Part shown: in pieces, positions 1-8,472 of the stretch
Numbering within the stretch: the stretch's first letter is position 1
Layout: each line of letters starts with the position of its first letter
NCBI GenBank assembly: GCA_963815665.1
Contig: CAWFHN010000018.1
Span: forward strand, 22,481-86,480
From: DASUPK01 sp963815665
GTDB lineage: Bacteria > Actinomycetota > Thermoleophilia > Solirubrobacterales > 70-9
Direction of reading: 5' to 3'
DNA: 64,000 bases
Notes under the pieces: generated by a model
The model's input: the letters and a program-made list of their open reading frames with translations, nothing else
Databases searched by the model: none
What the model was told of the DNA's origin: nothing
Position numbers and translations under genes: made by a program

Positions 1-1280
1 ACGCGAGCTGCCTGATCCGCCCCCAGTCGCTGATCGGCGAGAAGTACATCGACTGCACGCCGACCCAGCCGCGGGCGCCAGGGACCCAGCCTCCGCCTCC
101 GCTCCAGAAGATCCCAGACGGCCAGACCGGCGCCGGCCAGTACCTGCTGCCCCTGGAGAACAACGGCAAGACGGTCGACCTCGACCTGGTCCAGAACATC
201 CAGCGGCTGCCCTACCGCGACCGCTTCCGGATCATCCTCAACGACCTAGGCGCCGGCCTCGCCGGCCGCGGGCAGGACCTGGGCGAGGTGATCGACCGTG
301 CCAACCCGGCGCTGCGCCAGACCGACCGCGTCCTCGCCATCCTCGCCCAGCAGAACCAGCAGCTCGCCAGTCTGGCGAGCAACGGCGACACCGTCCTCGC
401 CCCGCTCGCGCGCAACCGCGCTCACATCACCGGCTTCCTCCACAACGCCGCGATCTCGGGCCAGGCGACCGCGGAGCGGAGCGCCGACCTCGAGGAGGGT
501 CTCCGGAAGCTCCCGGCGACGCTCCACCAGATCAGGTTGACGTCGAGCAAGCTGAAGGACTTCGCCGATCAGGGCACGCCCCTCTTCGCCGACCTCAACA
601 AGGTGGCACCCGGCCTCAACAAGGCGACGATCAACCTGCCGAAGTTCGCCCAGGAGGGCATCCCCGCCCTGCAGACCCTCGGGACGGCCGCGCAGACAGC
701 GGGCCCGAAGCTCGCCGCCTCCGACGGCTTGCTCTCCGATCTGGCGGGGACGGCGAGCTCCTCGGTTCCGGTCGGCAACAACTTCGCCGCCCTCCTCAGC
801 ACGTTCGAGAAGACCCAGGGCTTCCAGTCCCTGATGAGCTTCATCTACAACACGACCGGCTCCCTGAACGGCTTCGACCAGTTCGGGCACTTCCAGCGCT
901 CCAACCTCCAGCTCAGCACCTGCGTCGAGGTCGTCGCCACACCGGCCGGCGGCTGCGAAGCGTTCTTCTCGCAGGGCGCCACCGCCGCTTCGAAGGCGAA
1001 TAGGCAGAAGACGGGGAAGAAGGCCAAGGTCTCCAAGGCCAAGGGCGAGCTGCGTTCCGCCTCGCCGCTGCCGCAGGTCAACGTTCCGAACATCCAGGAC
1101 CTGATCCCGCAGCTCAGCCCGGATCTGGGGCAGACGGCGCCTGATGGCTCCGGCTCCGACGGCACGACGACGACGCCGCAGGAGAACCAGGACACGACAA
1201 CGACGCCTTCAGGCCGGCAGGACGTCTCGATGAACGAGGCGCAGATGTTCCTCCAGTTCCTGCTCGGGGGCGGAGCATGA
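1..1280 (+). CDS. MCE/MlaD family protein, 5' truncated
   Basis: The reading frame is open from base 3, so the gene starts upstream of the window; about 425 residues are visible. The first visible residues (SLIGEKYIDCTP) look like the end of an MCE/MlaD domain. They are followed by a long helical region (leucine/alanine-rich, with NLP-type repeats) and a low-complexity Gly/Ser/Thr-rich C-terminus that includes a TTTTP stretch. Known for the family: MCE proteins form hexameric envelope-spanning channels that carry lipids or sterols together with YrbE/MlaE permeases. The stop overlaps the next start (ATGA at 1277-1280), so the five MCE genes here are one operon whose permease genes should lie upstream. 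The family call is firm; the substrate is unknown. Confidence 0.88.
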   Translation, partial: ASCLIRPQSLIGEKYIDCTPTQPRAPGTQPPPPLQKIPDGQTGAGQYLLPLENNGKTVDLDLVQNIQRLPYRDRFRIILNDLGAGLAGRGQDLGEVIDRANPALRQTDRVLAILAQQNQQLASLASNGDTVLAPLARNRAHITGFLHNAAISGQATAERSADLEEGLRKLPATLHQIRLTSSKLKDFADQGTPLFADLNKVAPGLNKATINLPKFAQEGIPALQTLGTAAQTAGPKLAASDGLLSDLAGTASSSVPVGNNFAALLSTFEKTQGFQSLMSFIYNTTGSLNGFDQFGHFQRSNLQLSTCVEVVATPAGGCEAFFSQGATAASKANRQKTGKKAKVSKAKGELRSASPLPQVNVPNIQDLIPQLSPDLGQTAPDGSGSDGTTTTPQENQDTTTTPSGRQDVSMNEAQMFLQFLLGGGA

Positions 1281-2764
1281 GGGGCGGGCGCGTGGGCAGC
1301 CTGGCCGCCAGCCCGACCCTCGTCGGAGCCGTGACCGTCCTCGTGGTCGTCGTGGCCGTGTTCCTCTCCTACCAGGCCAACCAGGGCCTGCCGTTCGTCC
1401 CCACCTACAAGCTCTCCGCCCAGCTGCCCAACGCGGAGACGCTGGTGCCCGGGAACGAGGTGCGGATCGGCGGGATCCGCGTGGGTCAGATCAAGTCGGT
1501 CGACCCCGAGACGGTCAACAACGCCCCCTGCCCGAACGACCCCACGCGGCAGTGCACCACCCAGGTCGCCAAGGTGAACATGGAGCTCAACCAGGACCTC
1601 GACCCGCTGCCGGAGAACTCGACCGTGGTCGTGCGGGCAAAGTCCGCCCTGGGCCTCAAGTACCTGGAGATCGACCGCGGTAACTCCAGCCAGGGCTTCA
1701 GCCCGGGATCGACGATGCCGCTCACGGCGGCCCGGCCCGAGCCGGTGGAGATCGACCAGGTCTTCAACATGTTCGATGACCCGACCAGGACGGCGATTCA
1801 GACCAACCTGCTCGAGTTCGGCAACGCGCTGGCGGGACGCGGGGTGGACCTGAACGAGGCGATCGGCCAGCTGAAGCCGCTGGTCGAGGTCCTGACCCCC
1901 GTGATGAAGAACCTGGCGGACCCGAACACGGGGCTCTCGAACTTCATCTCCTCGCTGTCGGCCACAGCCGCGGAGGTCGCTCCGGTCGCCGAGATCCAGG
2001 GGCAGCTCTTCGTGGACCTCGACACGACCTTCGCTGCTTTCGCCCGCGTCTCGCGGCCCTTCATCCAGGACGCCATCTCCAAGGGCCCGGAAACGGAGCA
2101 GACGGCGATCGACACGCTGCCGACGATTCGCCCCTTCCTCGCCAACACCGGAAAGCTCTTCAGCGAGCTGCGCCCCGGGTTCCACGCGCTGGCGCCGAGC
2201 CAGAAGGCGCTGGGCCAGTCCGTCGTCGAGGGGGTCAAGGCGCTGGCTTTCGCCCCGGGGCTCAACGCGCAGCTCGACCCGACCGCACAGGCGGTGCTCA
2301 ACCTCTCGAACGACGCGAGCGCCCGCCAGGGGATCAACGACCTGACGACGTTCAACAACACGCTGGGGCCACCGCTGTCGTTCATCACGCCGGCGCAGTC
2401 GGTCTGCAACTACGCCTCGATCCTGTTCAGCAACGCCGCGAACCTGGCGAGTTACAACGACGGCATCGGGAACGGGCAGAGGTTCATCGTGCTCCAGCCG
2501 CCGATCGGTCCCGGCAGCACGGCCGGGCCCAGCGCAGTTCCAGCGAACGGTGGAGGCCAGAGCACCAATTTCCTCCACTACAACCCCTACCCGAACACGG
2601 CGGCACCGGGGCAGACCCGAGAGTGCGAGGCGGGTAACGAGGGCTTCCCGGCCGGGGTCGCGATCGGGAACGTCCCCGGCAACCAGGGCATCCACACCTC
2701 CGGGCAGATCCTCCAGCAGGTTCAGAAGACGAAGGCGCCCAAGAAGAAGAAGGGCAAGAAGTGA
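1277..2764 (+). CDS. MCE/MlaD family protein
   Basis: 495 residues. One N-terminal transmembrane segment (about residues 12-32, rich in Val) is followed by the MCE domain (about 38-135, with the typical GNEVRIGGIRVGQI segment), a long alpha-helical region, and a lysine-rich tail ending KKKKGKK. The tail is unusual; similar basic ends occur on other secreted proteins in this window. The ATG overlaps the upstream stop by 4 nt and the stop overlaps the next GTG, so translation is probably coupled. Role inferred from family: one subunit of a hetero-hexameric lipid-transport channel in the cell envelope. Which of MceA-F it corresponds to cannot be told from the window. Confidence 0.9.
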   Translation: MRGGRVGSLAASPTLVGAVTVLVVVVAVFLSYQANQGLPFVPTYKLSAQLPNAETLVPGNEVRIGGIRVGQIKSVDPETVNNAPCPNDPTRQCTTQVAKVNMELNQDLDPLPENSTVVVRAKSALGLKYLEIDRGNSSQGFSPGSTMPLTAARPEPVEIDQVFNMFDDPTRTAIQTNLLEFGNALAGRGVDLNEAIGQLKPLVEVLTPVMKNLADPNTGLSNFISSLSATAAEVAPVAEIQGQLFVDLDTTFAAFARVSRPFIQDAISKGPETEQTAIDTLPTIRPFLANTGKLFSELRPGFHALAPSQKALGQSVVEGVKALAFAPGLNAQLDPTAQAVLNLSNDASARQGINDLTTFNNTLGPPLSFITPAQSVCNYASILFSNAANLASYNDGIGNGQRFIVLQPPIGPGSTAGPSAVPANGGGQSTNFLHYNPYPNTAAPGQTRECEAGNEGFPAGVAIGNVPGNQGIHTSGQILQQVQKTKAPKKKKGKK

Positions 2765-4350
2765 CGCCCGAGCGCGCGAACAGGCCGCCCGTCAAGGTGG
2801 AGGGAAAGGACTACGACGAGCGGGTCTACCGCAAGGGGCACCCGCCGCACCGGATCCGCAACGCGCTGATCCTGATCGCTCTGGTCATCGTCGGCACCTA
2901 CCTCGCCTGGACCAAGTCGATTCCGTTCCAGAGCCATTTCGAGATCCACGCGGTTTTCAAGAACGCGGCCAACATCCGCAAGGACTCGCCGGTCCGGATC
3001 GCCGGCGTCAACGTGGGCAAGGTCGAGAGCGTGAAGAGCGTCTGCGAGAACGGCCTCACCGGCAACTGCAACAGCGATTACTCCGACGTCACCTTCACCG
3101 TCGACGACAACGGTCAGCCGGTCCACAGCGACGCGCAGGTCGAGATTCGGCCGCGCATCTTCCTGGAGGGCAACTTCTTCCTCGACGTCCATCCCGGCAG
3201 CCCGAGCGCCCACTCGCTCTCGAGCGGCGACACGATCCCGATCACCCAGACCTCCACTGCCGTCCAGCTCGACCAGATCCTCACCTCGCTCCAGGCGCCG
3301 GACCGGGCCAACCTGCAGAAGCTGCTCGAGGGATACGGCACGTCGCTGACCCACAAGCCGACCGCCGCCGATGACGCCACACAGGACCCCGAGGTCCAGG
3401 GCCTGACGGCGGGACAGGCGATCGCCAAGTCCTTCGACTACGGGCAAACCGCCGCACGCGACACGGCGATCGTCAACGAGGCGCTCCTGGGGACCGCGCC
3501 GCACGACCTCGCCAACCTGATCGCGGCGCAGGCGAAGGTCTTCGGGTCGCTCACCGGCCACGAGTCCCAGCTCCAGGGCCTGGTCAGCAACTTCAACATC
3601 GTCACCGGAGCGCTCGCCTCCGAGTCCGACAACCTGCAGCGGACGATCAAGCTGCTCGGGCCTACCCTGAATATCGCCGAGCCGGCGCTGCGCCATACGA
3701 ACTCCACGCTGCCGTTCCTGCGGACCTTCGCCCTGGACCTGACTCCCGGCATCCGCGAGCTGCCGGCCACCATCGCCGCGTCGCAGCCCTGGATCGACCA
3801 GACCGCGGCCCTGCTGGGCAAGAACGAGCTTGGCTATATCGCGAGTCAGCTCCGCGCGGCCGCGCCGGGAGCGGGCAAGGCAGCGGCGGATGGCCGAGGG
3901 CTCTTCTCCCAGATAGGCCTGACGAGCGGCTGCGTTGACAACGTCCTGCTTCCGGCCAGCAACGTGGTCCTCAATGACTCGGGCAGCGGATACAACTTCA
4001 ACACCAACGTGCCGAACTTCAAGGAGTTCGGCTACGCGGCTGCCGACCTCGCCGGTGAGAGCGCCTCCTTCGACGGCAACGGCCCCTATCTCAGGTTCTT
4101 CTCGGCGGGTGGCGCCGTGCCCAAGGGGGGCCCGGTGCCAAACCTGCGGGCGAGCATCCCCGGCGGCAGCCCGGGGAGGGACGCCTTCTGGTCGGGCAAC
4201 GCCGCTTCGCCGCCGATGCTCGGGACGCGACCGGTGGCCTCGTCGACGCCCCCCTTCCGCACCGATGTCGCCTGCCAGAACAACCCCGTCCCCGACCTGA
4301 ACGGGCCGGCGGCCGCCCAGGGCCCGCCGGACCCGGTTCCCTACCCATGA
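2761..4350 (+). CDS. MCE/MlaD family protein
   Basis: 529 residues, GTG start overlapping the previous stop (GTGA). The cytoplasmic N-terminus is charged (about 35 residues), followed by one transmembrane helix (about 38-57), an MCE domain with the segment SPVRIAGVNVGKVESV, a helical barrel-needle region, and a proline/glycine-rich C-terminus ending in PDPVPYP. The MCE domain carries an insertion with two cysteines (CENGLTGNC) that may form a disulfide. It belongs to the same operon as the flanking MCE genes and shares their inferred role in envelope lipid transport. Start choice rests on the 4-nt overlap and on the basic N-terminus preceding the membrane helix. Confidence 0.9.
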   Translation: MTPERANRPPVKVEGKDYDERVYRKGHPPHRIRNALILIALVIVGTYLAWTKSIPFQSHFEIHAVFKNAANIRKDSPVRIAGVNVGKVESVKSVCENGLTGNCNSDYSDVTFTVDDNGQPVHSDAQVEIRPRIFLEGNFFLDVHPGSPSAHSLSSGDTIPITQTSTAVQLDQILTSLQAPDRANLQKLLEGYGTSLTHKPTAADDATQDPEVQGLTAGQAIAKSFDYGQTAARDTAIVNEALLGTAPHDLANLIAAQAKVFGSLTGHESQLQGLVSNFNIVTGALASESDNLQRTIKLLGPTLNIAEPALRHTNSTLPFLRTFALDLTPGIRELPATIAASQPWIDQTAALLGKNELGYIASQLRAAAPGAGKAAADGRGLFSQIGLTSGCVDNVLLPASNVVLNDSGSGYNFNTNVPNFKEFGYAAADLAGESASFDGNGPYLRFFSAGGAVPKGGPVPNLRASIPGGSPGRDAFWSGNAASPPMLGTRPVASSTPPFRTDVACQNNPVPDLNGPAAAQGPPDPVPYP

Positions 4351-5678
4351 GACGCGCCCTGAGAGCACACCTCCGCGACGTCATGGCCATCATCGGCCTG
4401 ATCGTGGCCGGCCTGTTCGCCGTGACCGTGATCCTGGTCAACCAGCGCGCTGTTCTTCCCAGCTGGGTGCCGCTGATCGGGACGGACCGCTTCGCACTAG
4501 AGGCGGATTTCTCGACCGCGCAGGCTGTGACTCCCGGCCAGGGCCAGTCGGTCGACATCTCCGGGATCAAGGTCGGCGAGGTCTCGTCGGTGACCCTCGA
4601 GAACGGACACGCCGTGGTCGGCATGGAGATCGACAACCAGTACGCCTCGCTGATCCATACCAATGCCTCGCTGTTGCTCCGGCCCAAGACCGGCCTCAAC
4701 GACATGGTCGTGGAGGTGGACCCGGGCACCCAATCCGCGCCGAAGATGAAGGAGGGCGCGACCGTCCCGCTGGCGTCGACCGAGCCGCAGGTCAACCCCG
4801 ACGAGATCCTCGCCGCGCTTGACGGCGACACCCAGCAGTTCCTGAAGCTGCTGCTGGCCAACGGGGCGGAGGCGCTCGATCCGGCCAAGGGCCGGGACGT
4901 CAAGCTCTCCAACGCTCTGCGCCGCCTGGATCCGTTCGCGCGGGACATCTCGAGGATCTCCGGAGCGCTCGCGACGCGCCGGCAGAACATCGCCAACTCG
5001 ATCCACAACTTCCAGCTGCTCTCGACCGAGCTCGGCAATCGTGACCAGGACCTCGTCAACTTCGTCGACTCCTCCGACGCCGTGCTGGCGTCCTTCGCGA
5101 AGGAGCAGGCCTCGATTCGCAGCGCCGTGCACGAGCTGCCGGCGACCCTCAAGGAGACGAAGGGCGCCCTGACCAGCGCAAACAAGCTCGCGCTCCAATC
5201 CGGCCCGGCTCTCAAGAAGCTGATCCCAGGGGCCAAGGCGACCGCCCCGGCCCTGCGCGCGCTGCGGCCGCTCTTCCGGGAGACCGCCGGCCCGATCGAG
5301 AACCAGATCCGGCCGTTCACCACCCAGGTAGCGAGCCCGGTCACGCACGTGGCCCAGATCTCGCAGGGCCTGGGGGTCGCGACCCCCGGCCTCCGAACCG
5401 GGTTCACGAGCCTGAACGACGGGCTCAACGCCCTCGCCTACAACCCGCCAGGTGACAGCCAGGAGGGGTACCTCTTCTTCGTCCCCTGGCTGAATCACGA
5501 CCTGACCGCGAACTACACGTTCCAGGACGCCTACGGGCCGATTCGCCGGGGCCTGGTGCAGGAGAGCTGCGGCACGGCCCAGACGGCCGAGCAGACCCTG
5601 CTCGCGGAGCCGTACCTGCGGCTGCTCTACCAGCTCACCGGGCAGCCGCGCTCCGCCAAAATCCCGGGGTGCAGCTGA
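4347..5678 (+). CDS. MCE/MlaD family protein
   Basis: 443 residues; ATG overlaps the upstream stop. Arg-rich N-terminus, one transmembrane helix (about residues 12-31), MCE domain (about 45-150, containing GQSVDISGIKVGEV), then a long helical segment with a low-complexity Ala/Leu pattern. The C-terminus contains the segment GYLFFVPWLNH, a motif-like stretch often found in actinobacterial Mce subunits, and two cysteines, the last near the end. Part of the same overlapping MCE operon. The family is clear from the MCE core; the order within the hexamer is not determinable here. Confidence 0.9.
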   Translation: MRRALRAHLRDVMAIIGLIVAGLFAVTVILVNQRAVLPSWVPLIGTDRFALEADFSTAQAVTPGQGQSVDISGIKVGEVSSVTLENGHAVVGMEIDNQYASLIHTNASLLLRPKTGLNDMVVEVDPGTQSAPKMKEGATVPLASTEPQVNPDEILAALDGDTQQFLKLLLANGAEALDPAKGRDVKLSNALRRLDPFARDISRISGALATRRQNIANSIHNFQLLSTELGNRDQDLVNFVDSSDAVLASFAKEQASIRSAVHELPATLKETKGALTSANKLALQSGPALKKLIPGAKATAPALRALRPLFRETAGPIENQIRPFTTQVASPVTHVAQISQGLGVATPGLRTGFTSLNDGLNALAYNPPGDSQEGYLFFVPWLNHDLTANYTFQDAYGPIRRGLVQESCGTAQTAEQTLLAEPYLRLLYQLTGQPRSAKIPGCS

Positions 5679-7243
5679 TGGGCCAGCGCGCGCCCACAGT
5701 CGGCCAGATCGCCGTGGCGGTGGCCTTCGCCTTCTCGTGCTTCGGCCTGCTGCTCTTCCTCTGGGCCACCTTCGGAGGGCCTGTGCCGCTGAAGCCGGAG
5801 GGCTACCGGATCAAGGTCCCGTTCAGCGAGGCGACCCAGCTGGCGCAGGAGTCCGACGTGCGAATCCACAACGTCTCCGTGGGCAAGGTGAAGTCCATCA
5901 CGCTGGCCGACTCCGGGCCGAACCGCGACCTCGCGGTGGCCACGCTCGAGATCGACACCCCGTACGCCCCGATCCCCTCGGACACCCGCGCCATGCTGAG
6001 GCAGAAGACGCTGCTCGGTGAGACCTACGTCGAGCTGACGCAGGGAGACCGAAGCGGGCCGAAGCTGCCGGAGGGCGGAACGCTGCCCAAGGCGCAGGTC
6101 CAGCCGTCGGTCCAGCTCGACGAGATCTTCCGGACCTTCGACGCCAAGACACGGGCGGCCTTCCAGACCTGGATGCAGCAGCTCGCGATAGCCAGCACAG
6201 GTCGAGGTGCGGACCTCTCGGCCGCGATCGCCAACCTCGAGCCGTTCGCCGAGGACGCCAACAAGGTCCTTCGCGTCCTGGACACCCAGCAGGGCGCGGT
6301 GCAGCAGCTCGTTCGCAACACCGGTGAGGTCTTCGGCGCGCTGAGCGAGCGGCAGGGCCAGCTGCAGGGCCTGATCCGCAACTCGGGAATCGTCTTCCAC
6401 ACGACCGCCGTCCGCAACCAGGACCTCGAGGCCACCTTCAAGGCCCTGCCCACGTTCGAGGATGAGTCGAGGCTGACCCTGAACCGCCTCGCCAGCTTCT
6501 CCCGCAACGCGAATCCCGTGATCACGCAGCTCCACCCCTCGGCGAGGGCCCTGAGCGCCGACCTGAAGCCGATTGCCAAGGTGGCTCCGGACTTCAAGGG
6601 GTTCTTCATCGGCCTCCGCAAGACCGCGAAGCGTGCGAACACCGGTCTGCCCGCTCTCCAGCGGCTGCTCAACAACGACCTGCCCCCGCTGCTCACGGAG
6701 CTGCACCCGTTCACACAGCAGCTCACGCCGATCGTGGCGGGAATCGGCCGCTACCAGAGCGACGTCACCGGCTTCCTGGGCAACGTCGCCTCTTCACTGA
6801 ACGCGACGGGCACCACCGAGACCGGGGCGAACATCCACTACATCCGCAGCTCGGCCCCGCTCTATCCCGACTCCCTGGGGGCCTTCACGTCGCACCGCCT
6901 CGCCTACTCGCGAGCGAACCCGTACCCCGTGCCAGGCAGCGCGCTCAAGGTCGCCAACGGGCTCGAGACCTTCGATACCAGGGCATGCTCGGGCGCCGTC
7001 GGGCTGACCGCCAAGCTCAACGCGAACGACAGTGTCTACACGGGCAATCCCTTCTTCAGCGACCGCGCGACCTTCGACACCCCGCAGGACATTCTCGACA
7101 ACATCAAGCAGTTCGCCTTCACCGGGCAGAACACCACCGCGGGCACGTTCCCAGCGCCGGCGTGCACGGCACAGGGGCCGCAGCAATCGATCGGGCGGAT
7201 CTCCGAGCAGAGCAACTACACCCACGTCTACGCGAATCCCTGA
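5669..7243 (+). CDS. MCE/MlaD family protein (last gene of mce operon)
   Basis: About 524 residues from GTG 5669, or 521 from ATG 5678; both leave the N-terminal transmembrane helix (about residues 14-36) intact, and the ATG overlaps the previous stop by one base. The MCE domain (about 45-150) contains the segment SDVRIHNVSVGKVKSI and is followed by a long helical region and a C-terminal segment with conserved-looking cysteines. It is the last of five consecutive MCE genes; the next gene is 179 nt away and of another type, so the operon probably ends here. No strong hairpin terminator is visible right after the stop. Confidence 0.9.
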   Translation: MQLMGQRAPTVGQIAVAVAFAFSCFGLLLFLWATFGGPVPLKPEGYRIKVPFSEATQLAQESDVRIHNVSVGKVKSITLADSGPNRDLAVATLEIDTPYAPIPSDTRAMLRQKTLLGETYVELTQGDRSGPKLPEGGTLPKAQVQPSVQLDEIFRTFDAKTRAAFQTWMQQLAIASTGRGADLSAAIANLEPFAEDANKVLRVLDTQQGAVQQLVRNTGEVFGALSERQGQLQGLIRNSGIVFHTTAVRNQDLEATFKALPTFEDESRLTLNRLASFSRNANPVITQLHPSARALSADLKPIAKVAPDFKGFFIGLRKTAKRANTGLPALQRLLNNDLPPLLTELHPFTQQLTPIVAGIGRYQSDVTGFLGNVASSLNATGTTETGANIHYIRSSAPLYPDSLGAFTSHRLAYSRANPYPVPGSALKVANGLETFDTRACSGAVGLTAKLNANDSVYTGNPFFSDRATFDTPQDILDNIKQFAFTGQNTTAGTFPAPACTAQGPQQSIGRISEQSNYTHVYANP

Positions 7244-7422
7244 TCGATCCACGGGCCCCTGAGGGCCTACCGAGTTTCCGGTCGGGGGGATTCAGAGGGG
7301 AAAACCGCACAACTACGGGTATTTCGCTGTGTTAGGTTCAGCGACAGAAGGCAAATCCAAGGGCTGGCGGTACTGCGTTTAGGGGTAGCCGTCGGGGAAT
7401 TGCCCAACGGAAAAGGAGTGGT
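7244..7422 (+). other. Intergenic leader, possibly structured
   Basis: 179 nt between the mce operon and the secreted-protein gene. It is less GC-rich than its surroundings and should hold the promoter and leader of the next gene. A closing helix can be drawn between GGCAA near 7353 and TTGCC near 7400, with an inner GGCT/AGCC pair and a GGTAGCC-like segment that is vaguely similar to the 3' part of GEMM-type riboswitches. The 5' half of a GEMM aptamer is not recognisable, so I do not call a riboswitch. Confidence 0.25.
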
Positions 7423-8187
7423 ATGCGCAAGCGCAAGTATCTGATCGGCGCGCTGCTGAGCGTGATCGGGGCGTTGGTCGTCTCGAGCACCGCATCGGCG
7501 ACGGTCACCGGTCAGACCTATTCGGTGACGACGTCGCCGCCCAAGCAGCAGAAGAAGACGTTTGGGCCGGTCGGCGCGTTCACAAACGTGGTTGACACCC
7601 TGTATTCCGGTGGGTTCAGCCCGAACGCGACTCAGACGGTCCTTACTTTCAGCAAGGACATCAAGTTCACGCCGGGGAACATCCCGCAGTGCAACCTGGC
7701 CGCGATCAACACGGTGCCGCAGTCGACGGCTGACGGCCAGTGTGCCGCCAGCAAGGTCGGTACCGGCAGCGCCACGATCAACGGTGGTGCACTCCTCGGG
7801 ACGGTTGCCGCGTATAACGGCACCCCGAGCGGTGGCAGCCCGACAATCGGACTGCACACCGACGTCTCCCTCCCGAACGGGGCCTATTCGTTCAGCACGA
7901 CGCTGACCGGTGTTCTCAACACCGGCTCGAACACGCTGACCGTCTCGATCCCGCCCACGGGCACGTCGATCACGCATTTCGAGACCACGATCAACAAGGT
8001 CAAGTCAGGTAAGAAGAAGGTCAAGGTCAACGGCAAGAAGAAGAACGTGCCGGTCTATTACGTGATGGCCCGCTGCAAGAAGAAGAAGTGGGTCAACACG
8101 GAGACCACCACGTTCAACGGTGCGCCCCCGATCACGGCGTCGACGACCCAGAAGTGCAAGCAGAAGAAGTCCAAGAAGAAGAAGTAG
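7423..8187 (+). CDS. Secreted protein of unknown function with lysine-rich tail
   Basis: 254 residues. An excellent ribosome binding site (AAAAGGAGTGG) sits just before the ATG. Residues 1-26 form a Sec signal peptide (MRKRK basic start, hydrophobic core, cleavage after STASA). The mature part is Thr/Ser/Gly-rich and predicted beta-rich, with the paired cysteines CNLAAIN and QCAAS. The last 60 residues are extremely basic, with repeated KKK blocks, as if made to bind the wall or another polyanion. I recognise no domain. It is monocistronic: the leader is 179 nt and a strong terminator follows. Confidence 0.8.
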   Translation: MRKRKYLIGALLSVIGALVVSSTASATVTGQTYSVTTSPPKQQKKTFGPVGAFTNVVDTLYSGGFSPNATQTVLTFSKDIKFTPGNIPQCNLAAINTVPQSTADGQCAASKVGTGSATINGGALLGTVAAYNGTPSGGSPTIGLHTDVSLPNGAYSFSTTLTGVLNTGSNTLTVSIPPTGTSITHFETTINKVKSGKKKVKVNGKKKNVPVYYVMARCKKKKWVNTETTTFNGAPPITASTTQKCKQKKSKKKK

Positions 8188-8216
8188 TTCGGACTCCTTC
8201 CAGCTGATGTTGCGAG

Positions 8217-8246
8217 AGGGGCGGCCTGCGGGCCGCCCCTTTCTTT
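8217..8246 (+). terminator. Rho-independent terminator
   Basis: Perfect 10-bp GC-rich stem (8217-8226 with 8231-8240), TGCG loop, followed by TTCTTT. It separates the secreted-protein gene from the cobalamin riboswitch transcript. Confidence 0.9.
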
Positions 8247-8264
8247 GTGGGTTGATGCGACTAG

Positions 8265-8440
8265 GATGAGCTGTTCAAAGGACCGGTGGTCAAGGGAAGT
8301 CCGGTGAGAAGCCGGCGCGGTCCCGCCACTGTGACCGGGTGATGTGACCGAAGCACTAGTCCACTGAGGAGCCACCGGCTCCTTGGGAAGGCGCGGCGGT
8401 CGTTAGCCCGGAAGCCAGGAGACCTGTCCCCGGCCCAGCC
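8265..8440 (+). promoter_or_regulatory. Cobalamin (B12) riboswitch
   Basis: The conserved blocks are all present in order: an AGGGAA-xxCCGGTGAGA segment at about 8293-8309, the CGCGGTCCCGCCACTGTGA core at about 8316-8334, a peripheral hairpin arm, and the B12 box AGCCAGGAGACCTG at about 8413-8426. The aptamer ends about 30-45 nt before the ATG of the next gene, whose Shine-Dalgarno (GAGGAAGGGG) could be sequestered, so control of translation or of early termination is possible. Known function: adenosyl- or methylcobalamin binding represses the downstream genes, normally B12 synthesis or uptake. This ties the five-gene operon at 8473-14776 to cobalamin. Confidence 0.96.
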
Positions 8441-8472
8441 AAGACGACCCTCGAGGAAGGGGTGGCTCACAG

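Noticed and set aside
7340..7422. Possible GEMM (c-di-GMP) riboswitch before the lysine-rich secreted protein
   Set aside because: Only a 3'-like GGTAGCC segment and a short closing helix are visible; the GNRA-type tetraloop helix and the conserved 5' half are missing.
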